Shown: positions 17,008-27,652 of the stretch, one piece after another | Numbering within the stretch: the stretch's first letter is position 1 | Layout: every line of letters starts with the position of its first letter | NCBI GenBank assembly: GCA_937868485.1 | Contig: CALMML010000381.1 | Location: forward strand, 1 to 37,361 | Origin: an uncultured Myxococcales bacterium | Lineage (GTDB): Bacteria; Myxococcota_A; Polyangia; Palsa-1104; JAEUJZ01 | DNA: 37,361 nucleotides | Reading direction: 5' to 3' | The notes under the pieces: generated by a model | What the model saw: the letters and a program-made list of their open reading frames with translations, nothing else | Told to the model about the DNA's origin: nothing | Database searches by the model: none | Made by a program: the position numbers and the translations under genes

Positions 17008-18528
17008 TCAGCGCGATAACTTTTCGTCGGAAGAAACGTCGGGCGCAGCCTGTCCGCGAGAGCACGCTCCCGGACGCTGATACGGAACGCCGCGCAGCCG
17101 TGAGAACGCTTGGTTCGCTCGCCACGCCAGGTAGTTTTTCTGAAACGGTACCGCGTGTTCGGGATCCAGATACGGATTGCGGATGTCCGATAGTGCGACG
17201 ACGGCAAGCACTTGCTCACAGACACTGACCGGACAGCCTTGCAGACGGATGTGCGTCGCGCCGTCGTTCCACAGCATGTTCATCGACACCGACGCCATCT
17301 TGGCGAAGATGTCGTCGTGGCTGGCCTTGTACGGATCGCGCTTTCGTCCGTCTTGGTACACGTTTTTGATCTGCACCAGCTCGCCGTGTAACGGACCTTC
17401 CCACTCGGCGCAGTCACCGATGAAGATGACTTTTTCGCCGGGCAGCGCCGGAATCGGGCCTTGGTAGGCGCCGAACACGACGTGAAGCCGAGGCATTTTT
17501 TTGTCGCACAGCTCGTCGTACAGGCGCAGCACCTCGATGGCTTCTTGCATCGCGCCAGGACAGCCGCCCCAGCAGTAGTCGCTGTGCTCGGGCTCCGGCG
17601 GAGGGCCGGCGTACGCGGTGATTCGGCTGCCTTCAAAGTACTTTTCGATGCGGATGAGACCGACTTGAAAGCCGCTCGCGCGTCGCTTGGCCTCATCGAG
17701 CGTCACATCGCCGATGATGCGAATGTTGGCCAGATCCGTGGTGCCAAAGCCGCGATCTTCCGCCATCCGCAGGTGATCGACGCTGCGCGGGCTCAGGGAC
17801 ACAATGTTGCAGCACACCGCGTCGAGCGCGAGCTGACTGTCCGACATGATCAGCATCCCGAGCGGAAACGGCTTCGGCGTCAGCATCCGACCTTCGCCAC
17901 CGATGATCGCGTCGATGGCACAGAACGACGGCTGCACGATGTACTGCAGGTCCGCGATCTTGTCGTTTAGCCGATGGTCGTGGTCAATCAGTCGATGGCG
18001 GTCGTCCTGAATGCCGATGTAGTTTTTCAAGCAGAACGTCACCGTCGTCCACGGGTGCGCTTTGAACTTCGGCAGGTTGATAAAAAAGTCAGCTTTGGCG
18101 ATGGGCTCAGGCGTAAAGACGTAGTCGCGAAGTCGTCCTTCGTGGCTGTAGCGGATCTCGACTTGGGGAACCTCGTCGAACAGGTAGCGCTTTACGCCGG
18201 TTCGTTCGATCATGTCGTCGAAGCCGGACTCGGAAAACGCGGCGCGTGAAGGAATCGTGATGCCGCAGCGCTCACCGACGGCGATTTCGGACACGCTGTC
18301 GTCGGAAATTTCCTGTAGCGCGCGAATCAGACCTTCGGCGACTTCGGGACGGGTGTGCGCGTGGGGAAACAGTGGGCCCGCAGCGACGAGGTTCGGCTTG
18401 ATCAGCGTGCGACCCGTGGGACGAAGCCCAAGCGTCGCCAGTCCTTCGCGGAACAGCTGCTGAATGCGGTCGATGTCGTAGTCGGGGCAGTGACGGATGA
18501 TAACGGTCGGCTGCTTGGGTATCCGCAT
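17008..18528 (-). CDS. DUF362 domain protein
   Basis: A 506-residue protein. The DUF362 features are visible: TLIKPNLVAAGP near residue 40, GERCGITIPSR, FFINLPKFKAH, CLKNYIGIQDD, and DAIIGGEGR with LDAVCCNIV further on. DUF362 proteins are often found with iron-sulfur domains, but no 4Fe-4S CxxCxxCxxxC cluster is seen here. A few Cys motifs (CWGGCPG, QGCPVSVC) in the C-terminal half could bind metal. Function is not known. It sits 37 bases downstream of the GNAT gene and upstream of two glycosyltransferases. This may be a small operon for modification of an outer-surface molecule, but nothing in the protein itself shows that. Confidence 0.8.
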   Translation of the reverse strand: MRIPKQPTVIIRHCPDYDIDRIQQLFREGLATLGLRPTGRTLIKPNLVAAGPLFPHAHTRPEVAEGLIRALQEISDDSVSEIAVGERCGITIPSRAAFSESGFDDMIERTGVKRYLFDEVPQVEIRYSHEGRLRDYVFTPEPIAKADFFINLPKFKAHPWTTVTFCLKNYIGIQDDRHRLIDHDHRLNDKIADLQYIVQPSFCAIDAIIGGEGRMLTPKPFPLGMLIMSDSQLALDAVCCNIVSLSPRSVDHLRMAEDRGFGTTDLANIRIIGDVTLDEAKRRASGFQVGLIRIEKYFEGSRITAYAGPPPEPEHSDYCWGGCPGAMQEAIEVLRLYDELCDKKMPRLHVVFGAYQGPIPALPGEKVIFIGDCAEWEGPLHGELVQIKNVYQDGRKRDPYKASHDDIFAKMASVSMNMLWNDGATHIRLQGCPVSVCEQVLAVVALSDIRNPYLDPEHAVPFQKNYLAWRANQAFSRLRGVPYQRPGACSRGQAAPDVSSDEKLSR

Positions 18529-18565
18529 GGCCGGATCATTGCCAGAAAGCCTGCGCGCAGCAAAT

Positions 18566-19552
18566 TCACAGCCAGTGATGGCGCTGAATGTCGCTGTGAT
18601 CCGCTAGGTTCACGTCGCTGGCGAGCGGCAAGATCATCGGTACATCGTCCGCCGGGCTCCGCTGTCCACCAGGCAGGAGCGTACTTTGTGCGCCGCTTTC
18701 CCACAGCTCGACGGTCGGGAGCCCGTGCTGATGCGCCACCGACTGTGCTGCCGCGATGACTTCGGTCACGTCTTGTCCAGGCTCGGGCGACGACAAAAGA
18801 AGCACGCGGAGCCGATTGGCGTCTTGGGGCAGATCCAGCTGCCACAGGATCACCGCGTTGCCACTTCGTGCGCCCACCACGTCGGGATACGAGCGTCCAA
18901 GCTGCTGCGCATAGAAGCGTCCGCGACTGATGTGCCAGTCTAGCTGTTCTTCCGTCGGTGGAATGTGTAGTGGGCTGTGCTGTTGGGGGGGCAAGTTGGC
19001 GATCGTCTGCGCCATGTCTGACGCATGGATGAGCTGGGCGCGATGTGGCATGGGCTGCGCAAGATATCGTCGAACCTGCAGCGGGCGCGTTACATAGCCG
19101 AGCTTGGCGTACAGCGTCGGACCGATCTCGCTCATCAGGTAAACGAGCGCTGCGCCTTCGTCGAAAAACTGACGATGCAGACGACGCAGCAGCTCCGCCG
19201 CGTAGCCATGACCGCGCTGGGCTTCGTCGACGAACACGCTGGCAATGCCATAGCCAAAGCCTCGATCCGAGCGTCCTGGAACAGCAACGGGAACACGATA
19301 GCTCTCGCAGCTTGCCAAGATGGTGTCATCGTCGCCAAGTAGCGCATAGACGGTGAGCCCGCGTGAAAACGGTCGGGTCTTCAAAACGCGCTCTCGGCGA
19401 AGGTATTCGGCGACGGAGAGATCCTTGGCCCAAGCCTGCGCGGTGCGACGGTCGATGCGCTCTAGCTCGGCGGGAACCACGCACTCGCCACTGGAAATGG
19501 GCAAATTTCGGCACGGATGTTGAACAAGCCGCATGCCGGTGACATCTACCAT
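18566..19552 (-). CDS. GNAT-family N-acetyltransferase
   Basis: A 328-residue protein from the ATG at 19552; ATG at 19534 is an alternative. I reject a longer reading up to 19660, since it would enter the lon promoter region and adds no family-like sequence. The acetyl-CoA-binding motif A is visible (IASVFVDEAQRGHGYAAELL, of the form R-G-x-G-x-A), preceded by a strand with ILASCESYRVPV. The arrangement of REx-x-L, the GNAT core and a long C-terminal half recalls the fungal LYC1 lysine acetyltransferase type; that finer call is tentative. It is the first of four - strand genes and is divergent to lon. No clear ribosome-binding site is seen before either ATG. Confidence 0.75.
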   Translation of the reverse strand: MVDVTGMRLVQHPCRNLPISSGECVVPAELERIDRRTAQAWAKDLSVAEYLRRERVLKTRPFSRGLTVYALLGDDDTILASCESYRVPVAVPGRSDRGFGYGIASVFVDEAQRGHGYAAELLRRLHRQFFDEGAALVYLMSEIGPTLYAKLGYVTRPLQVRRYLAQPMPHRAQLIHASDMAQTIANLPPQQHSPLHIPPTEEQLDWHISRGRFYAQQLGRSYPDVVGARSGNAVILWQLDLPQDANRLRVLLLSSPEPGQDVTEVIAAAQSVAHQHGLPTVELWESGAQSTLLPGGQRSPADDVPMILPLASDVNLADHSDIQRHHWL

Positions 19553-19571
19553 GCAGAAAAAGTGCCGGGTA

Positions 19572-19599
19572 TTGCGTGGAGAAATCCAAGCACTATCAT
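19572..19599 (+). promoter_or_regulatory. Candidate promoter of lon
   Basis: TTGCGT (19572-19577), a 16-base spacer and TATCAT (19594-19599) form a housekeeping-type -35/-10 pair. A leader of about 100 bases would follow to the lon ATG. No clear heat-shock consensus is seen. Prediction from sequence only. Confidence 0.35.
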
Positions 19600-19692
19600 A
19601 GGCCGCATTGATCCAAAGGTTTGTGCCGACGATAGGGCAGGGTGCCCGACCAGTGCGCAATGGTTTGTCGTCGGTTCGCTAGGTTTTTTGTG

Positions 19693-19698
19693 AAGGAG
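19693..19698 (+). promoter_or_regulatory. Ribosome-binding site of lon
   Basis: AAGGAG, seven bases before the ATG at 19706. It fixes the start of the Lon protein. Confidence 0.75.
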
Positions 19699-19705
19699 CG
19701 ATTCG

Positions 19706-22129
<2,424 letters not shown>

Positions 22130-22156
22130 CTCCGCTCCCATTCTTTGCTTACGCTG

Positions 22157-23161
22157 CTACGCCGCCTGATGCTGATCGGGCGAGCGGGGCCTACTGTCAC
22201 GCAGAAGCTGAAGGGCTTCGTCGAGAAGCTTGCGTGGCAGCGCCGCTTGCTTGCGCGGCGTGTGGGTCGATTCCAGCTTCCATGCGGCAGTCGGAAGCAT
22301 CCGTGGCGCAGGCTGTCCCGTCAGAATCACCGTCGACAATAGCCCAGCCTGACGCAGCATCCGCGACGAGACTTGTTGCAGGCTCTCGGTGGCTTGCCAA
22401 GACTCCGGGGAAGGCAGCAGCGGCCTGGCTGCTCCGTCGAGCGCACTGCGTGACCAGGCATTGGTTTGTTCAACCAGCTGTGTAAAGGTCTCGTCGCTGG
22501 GCGCGCTCGCGAGCATCAGCGGCTTGTCTCCGCACAGCGCCGAAACCAGACGCTGTTCCCACATCGACGCAGCGCAGCCAGCCAGTCGGACTTGAGCTCC
22601 CCGACGGCAGGCTTCACGAACCAGCAAGTCCACCGTCGCGTCGAGCAGTAGGTATGCGACGCGCTGACCCGTGACTGCGCTCTGCCAGCGCTCGCTCGAC
22701 AGCATCGTGTTCGGTAGCTCTGCGAGCACCATGCGCAGCTCGTGGCTCAGCCTGGCCATATCGGCCTTTTCGCTGCCGCTCAGCGCCGCTTTCCATCGCG
22801 CCACATAGCGCGTGCCTGCTCCCAGTCGACTGATCTTGGGCCACGCTTGACCTCGTTCCGTGACGGACAAGGCCAGGCGCAAGAGCTTGGACAGCGCGGT
22901 CAGCTCGCGGCTTTCGGCAAGCGCTGGCTCCGACGCTGGGTCCGCCAGGATTGGGAGTACATCGATGAGCTCGACCATCACGCCGCTGGCGCTGCGATAC
23001 GCCAGCTCGGTGCCGGGAAGCAGCATGCGAGCCTGCGTCGATAAGCCTTGCGCTTTGATGCGCTGAAGCAGGGCGTTGTGCTGCATGCCGGAGCTGCTTT
23101 CGCTCGCGGAATCAGCGATGAAAAGGGCACGGGAGGCTGGCACAAATGCGATCGAGTTCAT
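22157..23161 (-). CDS. Unrecognised protein, 334 residues
   Basis: I do not recognise a family. The ATG at 23161 (MNSIAFVPASRALFIADS) is preferred; a longer frame to 23311 would run into the divergent SprT-like gene. The protein is soluble, with no signal peptide or membrane helix, and is rich in Leu, Ala, Arg and Ser. A segment of VMVELIDVLPI and a helix-rich middle (TALSKLLRLALSV, RLSHELRMVLAELP) are visible. The last 50 residues are basic. Codon use matches the neighbours, and the antisense frames give no better protein. It is convergent with lon (27-base gap) and divergent from the SprT-like gene. Confidence 0.6.
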   Translation of the reverse strand: MNSIAFVPASRALFIADSASESSSGMQHNALLQRIKAQGLSTQARMLLPGTELAYRSASGVMVELIDVLPILADPASEPALAESRELTALSKLLRLALSVTERGQAWPKISRLGAGTRYVARWKAALSGSEKADMARLSHELRMVLAELPNTMLSSERWQSAVTGQRVAYLLLDATVDLLVREACRRGAQVRLAGCAASMWEQRLVSALCGDKPLMLASAPSDETFTQLVEQTNAWSRSALDGAARPLLPSPESWQATESLQQVSSRMLRQAGLLSTVILTGQPAPRMLPTAAWKLESTHTPRKQAALPRKLLDEALQLLRDSRPRSPDQHQAA

Positions 23162-23270
23162 GGAAAAGACCCTATGTTTGGGGTCTGACAGCGGTCGCGA
23201 ATCGATCTGCACATTCCGTGATTCAGCGACGTGACAAGGGCCTTTGGGTGTGTCAAAAACGCAGCCCACA

Positions 23271-24404
23271 ATGAGCGCGGAACTTCCCAACATGAGCGCA
23301 GAGCCAGGCAAGACCGGATCGCTTTCAGCGCAGCTTCATGCAGCGACGGTGCGAGAGCTCTTGCGCTCGTGGCATCACTTCAATGCGACGCTGTTTCGAC
23401 GGGCGCTGAACCCTCCGCAGCTGGGATTGTCACCGTCGGGATCGAAGCTGGGAATGTGGCTTCCTGCGACGCGAGCGCTGCTCTTGTCGGAATCGCTGGT
23501 GATGACCAAGCCGTGGGGCGTTGTGCTGGAAGTGCTCAAGCACGAGATGGCGCATCAGTACGTTCACGAAATTCTTGGGCGCAGCGACGAAAGTGCGCAT
23601 GGTCCGGCGTTTCAGGCTGTCTGTGCGCGGATGGGCATCGATGCCAGTGCGGCGGGGCTACCAAGCTCGACGGATAGTGAGGAAGAGCCCGTCGATGGAG
23701 ATCGCGCCCGGCAGCTGCGGAAGATTGCTCGGCTGCTGTCGCTGGCGGAAAGTCAGAACATCCACGAAGCAGAGAGCGCCATGCAGGAGGCGCAGCGACT
23801 GCTTTTGAAGTACAACCTGGAAGTTCCGACGACGGATGGTCGGCGCTATTCGTTTCGGCACCTGGGGCAGCCTCGGGGTCGCGTCGATGAGCACTTGCGG
23901 CTGGTGGCGGTGGTGCTCGGTCGCTTCTTCTTCGTCGAGACGATCTGGGTATCGAGCTTCGAGCCGCTGACGGGGCGTCAAGGCAGCGTGCTGGAAGTCG
24001 TCGGTCGCAGCGAAAACCTGGAGATGTCCGCCTACGTGTACGACTTCTTGCTTCACTCGGCGGAGCGGCTGTGGCTGGAACACAAGCGTCAGCATCGTCT
24101 GACGAGCAATCGAGAGCGACGGACGTTCCTTTCGGGGGTGATGCTGGGCTTTGCGGACAAGCTGGCGCAGCAGCAAAAAGGGCAGGCGCAGCAAGGTCTG
24201 GTGTGGGTGGCCGACGCAGAGCTGAGCAAGTATCTGCGCAATCGGCACCCGAACATACGACGTGTGTATAGCCAAGGTCAGCCTCGGAGCGAGACGCGTG
24301 CAGCGGGCAAGCAAGCGGGCGAAAAGCTGGTGCTACACAGGCCGATTGCGGGTCGACCTGCAACAGCGGGCGCGCCGAAGCTGCTAGGTCCGCGCAGACC
24401 CTAG
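23271..24404 (+). CDS. SprT-like metallopeptidase-fold / DUF2786 protein
   Basis: A 377-residue protein from ATG 23271; ATG 23292 is also possible, and an upstream TTG at 23244 is less likely. The N-terminal half is SprT-like: the zinc site HEMAH (91-95) and a third ligand, probably H110 in SAHGPAF. Residues about 149-182 match DUF2786 (RKIARLLSLAES, AMQEAQRLLLKYNL), followed by the region usually attached to it. The combination of a zincin-like domain with DUF2786 is known in bacteria and phages, but the role is not. In eukaryotes, SprT-type (Spartan) proteases cut DNA-protein crosslinks; a similar repair role here would be speculation. The C-terminus is basic (Arg/Lys/Gly). Confidence 0.8.
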   Translation: MSAELPNMSAEPGKTGSLSAQLHAATVRELLRSWHHFNATLFRRALNPPQLGLSPSGSKLGMWLPATRALLLSESLVMTKPWGVVLEVLKHEMAHQYVHEILGRSDESAHGPAFQAVCARMGIDASAAGLPSSTDSEEEPVDGDRARQLRKIARLLSLAESQNIHEAESAMQEAQRLLLKYNLEVPTTDGRRYSFRHLGQPRGRVDEHLRLVAVVLGRFFFVETIWVSSFEPLTGRQGSVLEVVGRSENLEMSAYVYDFLLHSAERLWLEHKRQHRLTSNRERRTFLSGVMLGFADKLAQQQKGQAQQGLVWVADAELSKYLRNRHPNIRRVYSQGQPRSETRAAGKQAGEKLVLHRPIAGRPATAGAPKLLGPRRP

Positions 24405-24512
24405 AATCTGTAGTTGTCGACGCTGTGGAAGCTGTATTTTCTCTTCGTTCTCACGTCGCGTGGCATAATCAAAGCGCAGCACTGTGCCCAGCTTGCTGAC
24501 GACGGCTTCGTG

Positions 24513-25646
24513 ATGAGCAAAGAACCTGTTTCACCTGAAAACTTGGCCAACCTGCGGCGAACGCTGCCGGGATTGGGCGTTGGCGACGGTCAGCCGGTTC
24601 CGCTTCAGGAAGTCTCGGCGGCGGACGTTCAAAGTGTGCTGGATCTGGCGAACCAAGCGGGTCCGTCGGGGCCGGTTCGTGCGCCGTCGATTCCTCCGGT
24701 GATCGAACCGAGCGTTCGTGCGTCGAATCCTGCGCTGGCGGCGATGCGGTCGGCGAGCAATCCCGCGATTCCGATGCTTCGGCAAACGGGAAATCCTGGA
24801 ATGTCGATGCTTCGGCAAACGGGAAATCCGGCGATGCCGCTGGGGCGTCAGACGAGCAATCCGTCGATGCCGATGCTGCGGGGCGCGAGCAATCCTGCGA
24901 TGCCGATGCTGCGGACGACGGGAACATCGGATCCGTCACTGGGTCGATCCGCGTCGGAGCTGAGCATTCCATCGCAGCCAGCGCAGCCGAATCGGTTGCC
25001 GCTGCTGATTGTTGGCATTGGGGCGCTCGGGATCGCGATCGGCGTGGTGGCGTGGCTGTATCCAAGCCAGCCGATGGAAACCAAGAAGCCTCGGTCGGCG
25101 ACCAAGACGGCGACTCGATCGGTGGTTCGCGACGAAGGTCCGCAAGTGGCGGTGCCGGTTCATACGGTGGCCGGTGAAAGTCCTGTCGGTGCAAACAAAG
25201 CGGCGACGGAAAAAGCGACTGTGGCAGAGCCTTCGGTTCGTCCGGTGGTCAAGAAGCCGGCAGAGCCAGCGGTGGCCACGAACTCGAAGCCAGCGACGAC
25301 ACCGAGTCCCGAAAAGCAGGTGGCAAAGAAGGTGGATCCGAAGCCAGCGAAGGTGGCGGCACTCGACTATTCGCCGGTGGCTTCGCTGACCCCACAGATT
25401 TTGCGACAGCACATGACCGTCGCTGAGCCCAAGTGGCAAGGCTGTCCCAAAGATGGTAGCGGCAAGAACTTGAGCATTGGAATTGTCGTCGCTCCGTCGG
25501 GATCGGTTGTGAAAGCGGATGTCATGGGTCCGTCGGCCAGCACCGAAACGGCTCGCTGTGTGACGGACAAGATTCGCAACATGCGCTTTCCGGCCTACGC
25601 GGAAGGCGGGCCAAAGACGTTCTTCTGGAGCTACCTGGTTCCGTAG
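24513..25646 (+). CDS. Single-TM protein with 11-residue repeats and TonB-like C-terminal domain
   Basis: A 377-residue protein from ATG 24513; a TTG at 24414 would add 33 residues unlike the rest. Residues about 1-60 are a soluble N-terminal part (NLANLRRTLPGLGVG). Residues 72-137 are six tandem 11-residue repeats of type NPxMPMLRQTG. A membrane helix lies near 165-188 (LLIVGIGALGIAIGVVAWLY), followed by a Lys/Pro/Ala-rich linker that could span periplasm. The last 80 residues (IGIVVAPSGSVVKADV, CVTDKIRNMRFP) resemble the TonB/AgmX-type C-terminal domain used in energy coupling or gliding-related proteins of myxobacteria. It may link the cytoplasm to the outer membrane; this is inference. 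It lies 188 bases upstream of the interrupted kinase gene, in the same direction. Confidence 0.7.
   Translation: MSKEPVSPENLANLRRTLPGLGVGDGQPVPLQEVSAADVQSVLDLANQAGPSGPVRAPSIPPVIEPSVRASNPALAAMRSASNPAIPMLRQTGNPGMSMLRQTGNPAMPLGRQTSNPSMPMLRGASNPAMPMLRTTGTSDPSLGRSASELSIPSQPAQPNRLPLLIVGIGALGIAIGVVAWLYPSQPMETKKPRSATKTATRSVVRDEGPQVAVPVHTVAGESPVGANKAATEKATVAEPSVRPVVKKPAEPAVATNSKPATTPSPEKQVAKKVDPKPAKVAALDYSPVASLTPQILRQHMTVAEPKWQGCPKDGSGKNLSIGIVVAPSGSVVKADVMGPSASTETARCVTDKIRNMRFPAYAEGGPKTFFWSYLVP
24726..24923 (+). repeat. Six 33-bp coding repeats (11-residue NPxMPMLRQTG type)
   Basis: Six consecutive in-frame units, each beginning with Asn-Pro and containing a Met/Leu-Arg core. The first unit (NPALAAMRSAS) is the most divergent. 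They form a cytoplasmic Pro/Met-rich stalk before the membrane helix. The repeats are degenerate at DNA level, so they are old or under protein-level selection. Confidence 0.85.
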
Positions 25647-25834
25647 CTGCGCGTCAGAGTCTGCGGTTTGCTCTCGCGCGGGGACGTGGGACTTGGCGTG
25701 TCGGACCGGATGAATAACGGGCTGTTTTAGGCGCTCTGCGTGCCGTGATACGATGAAAAACGGCGCCAATGGATCGTGCTAGCTCCGTCGGTACGATGGG
25801 AAGTTAAGCGCGTGAGGTTCGCCAAGAAATACCA

Positions 25835-26473
25835 GTGCCCGTCGTGAATCCGCAGCCGAGCCCGGCCAAGTATTGCGCATCGTGCCGAGGGATTTTTCCC
25901 GTAGAGGCCACGGTGTGCGAGCGCGACGGCTCGCCGCTGGAACAGGTCGAGCAAGTGCTGGCCGGACGATATGTCCTCAAGAGCGTGATCGGCTCGGGCA
26001 ACATGGGCACGGTGTACCGAGCGACGCAGCTGCCGATGGGACGCGACGTCGCGGTGAAGCTGATGCACAGCGATCTGGTTCGCAATCCAGATCTGGTCGA
26101 GCGCTTCGAGCGAGAAGCGCAAGCCGCAGCGACGGTGGATCATCCCAACGCGATCACGGTGTTTGATAGCGGACGGACCAGCGACGGACAGGTTTACATC
26201 TCGATGGAGCTGCTCGAAGGAGAGAGCCTGTCGGCGATGATCGATCGCGAAATTCAGATTCCTCCCGAGCGCGCGCTGGAGCTGTGGATTCCCGTCGTAA
26301 AAGCCATGGTCGTCGCCCACCGCAAGGGCGTGATCCACCGTGACCTCAAGCCGGATTTGATCTGGGCCGTCGGGGCGTGCGCGCTGCTTTCCCTGGGCAC
26401 TCGGGGGCTTTGGGGGAATGCGGTGGTCAGTGCGACAGGCACAGCGCAAGCAGCGGTGCGCACAGGACGTTGA
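25835..26473 (+). pseudogene. 5' part of an interrupted zinc-ribbon Ser/Thr protein kinase
   Basis: GTG start at 25835, 174 native codons to 26356. It has a small N-terminal zinc-ribbon (C14, C17, C28, D31) and then the N-lobe and half of the C-lobe of a Hanks-type kinase: glycine loop IGSGNMG (52-58), ATP-anchoring K75 in VAVK, E94, and the catalytic loop start HRDLKPD (168-174, Asp170 catalytic). After D174 the frame enters inserted DNA and adds 39 foreign codons before a stop at 26473. The missing remainder (beginning NIFVARR) lies from 30172. Rejoined at the 7-mer AGCCGGA the two parts give a 651-residue kinase with no frameshift. As it stands, the product lacks DFG and the activation segment and is not expected to be active, unless the insert is excised. 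Confidence 0.85.
26349..26355 (+). repeat. Left junction 7-mer AGCCGGA
   Basis: This is the left copy of the direct repeat that bounds the insert. It belongs to the kinase codons for K-P-D of HRDLKPD. The identical 7-mer is at 28257-28263 (between units) and 30165-30171 (right joint). The match ends exactly at seven bases on both sides. It could be a target-site duplication, a microhomology used in recombination, or a site-specific recombination core. Confidence 0.85.
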
Positions 26474-27125
26474 GGACGCCCATCATGACCATGACGAGGG
26501 CTGCGACGGCACCTTCGGTCTGGCCTAGCTCATAGGCTTTGGCTGTGCCCACGCCGTGTGCGCCTGCGCCAAACAAGGCTCCGCGCGCAAGGGACGAATG
26601 AATCGGCATCGCTTGGATGAGACGCTGTCCAATCACCGAGCCGAGCACGCCCGTCAGGATGACGAACAGTGCGGCCAGCTCGGGCTCTCCGCCGATGCGT
26701 CCTGCGATTTCCATGGCAAACGGCGTGCTGGTCGAGCGTGGCAAAAGGCTCAGGCGAATCGAGCCATCTATCCCGAGCAGGGTTGCCAGCCACCAGCTGG
26801 TGACGATCGAGGTGAGGCTGGCGGCGACGCTCCCAATCAAGATGACGGGACCGTGGGCTCGCAGCAGGGCTCTCTGACGGTGGATCGGTGCGGCAAAGGC
26901 TACGGTCGTCGGTCCCAGCAGCGCAACCAGCCAGCCGGTGCAGGCGGCGTACTGGCGATACGGCGTTCCCGTCGTCACAACCAGCAGCAGCAGCAGCGCC
27001 GGGGCGACCAGCAGCGGCGTGGTCCAGATGTGACGCCACACCGCGTGAATGCGTCGAGCTGCCGCAAAACAAGCCACGGTTGCTACGGACCAGCCGACGA
27101 CGGACAGAACGGATGGACTGTTCAC
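26427..27125 (-). CDS. lrgB: LrgB family membrane protein (copy 1)
   Basis: A 232-residue protein. The GTG start at 27125 overlaps the lrgA stop by four bases (GTGA). A longer reading to 27767 would run antisense-like through lrgA in another frame and is rejected. It is a multi-pass membrane protein with typical LrgB segments: LLGPTTVAFAAPIHRQ, RSTSTPFAMEIAGRIGG, and FGAGAHGVGTAKAYELGQ, the latter being the family's conserved loop. LrgAB/CidAB proteins are linked to murein hydrolase control, programmed cell lysis and export of pyruvate or glycolate-type small acids. It lies in the duplicated insert, on the strand opposite to the interrupted kinase. Confidence 0.88.
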   Translation of the reverse strand: MNSPSVLSVVGWSVATVACFAAARRIHAVWRHIWTTPLLVAPALLLLLVVTTGTPYRQYAACTGWLVALLGPTTVAFAAPIHRQRALLRAHGPVILIGSVAASLTSIVTSWWLATLLGIDGSIRLSLLPRSTSTPFAMEIAGRIGGEPELAALFVILTGVLGSVIGQRLIQAMPIHSSLARGALFGAGAHGVGTAKAYELGQTEGAVAALVMVMMGVLNVLCAPLLALCLSH

Positions 27126-27517
27126 CGCGTGACTCTCCGTCGCACACCCAGTTCGATGACCAGCCCGGTCACTGCCATCACCGCCAGCGTACTGCCGACG
27201 AGCACGACCAGCAATTTCAGGATCATCATCCCGCCAAGCTCTGGGTGATCGATCACGGCCAGCGTCGTAGGCACAAAGAACAGCAGCATCAGGTGCAGCA
27301 GCCAGTCGGCTCCGCGACGAATCGACAGCGGCGACAGCCCGCGTGAAAACAGCAGCACCAGCGTGATAAGCAGCCCGAGCACGCCTCCCGAGATCGGCAG
27401 GCCGGTCTTCTTGGCGATGAGCGCTCCAACGCTCCAGAGCAGTCCAAGCAGCGCGATTTGCAGCGGACGACTTCCGCGCAGTCTGCGACGCAATCGGACG
27501 GACCAGCGATTCCACAT
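27122..27517 (-). CDS. lrgA: CidA/LrgA family membrane protein (copy 1)
   Basis: A 131-residue protein with about four membrane helices. The family pattern is visible: IALLGLLWSVGALIAKKTGLPISGGVLGLL, then LLHLMLLFFVPTTLAVI, then a final helix VLVGSTLAVMAVTGLVIEL. CidA/LrgA proteins are small holin-like membrane proteins that act with LrgB. The gene comes first, with lrgB overlapping it by four bases, as is usual for lrgAB operons. No convincing ribosome-binding site is visible upstream of the ATG. It diverges from the 168-aa gene across about 135 bases. Confidence 0.85.
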   Translation of the reverse strand: MWNRWSVRLRRRLRGSRPLQIALLGLLWSVGALIAKKTGLPISGGVLGLLITLVLLFSRGLSPLSIRRGADWLLHLMLLFFVPTTLAVIDHPELGGMMILKLLVVLVGSTLAVMAVTGLVIELGVRRRVTR

Positions 27518-27624
27518 GATGAGGAGACTCTAGCGCGCCTTTGGGCTGGCTCGGTGGCGGTCTCGCAGTCGATCGATCTGCTTCCGTCGCCAAACGCAAG
27601 CGATCGCACGTCGTAGTCGCCGCT

Positions 27625-27633
27625 TGATATACT
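27625..27633 (+). promoter_or_regulatory. Extended -10 promoter of the 168-aa gene (copy 1)
   Basis: TGATATACT is an extended -10 element (TGn followed by TATACT). The -35 region is weak (TCGCAC). A start near 27640 would leave a leader of about 13 bases, containing the GGGCGGGGG ribosome-binding site of the gene at 27653. The element is repeated identically in copy 2. Confidence 0.5.
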
Positions 27634-27652
27634 GCAAAGTTGGGCGGGGGCG

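Noticed and set aside
24726-24923. CRISPR-like or non-coding repeats
   Set aside because: The 33-bp periodicity is in frame and degenerate at DNA level, so it is a protein repeat.
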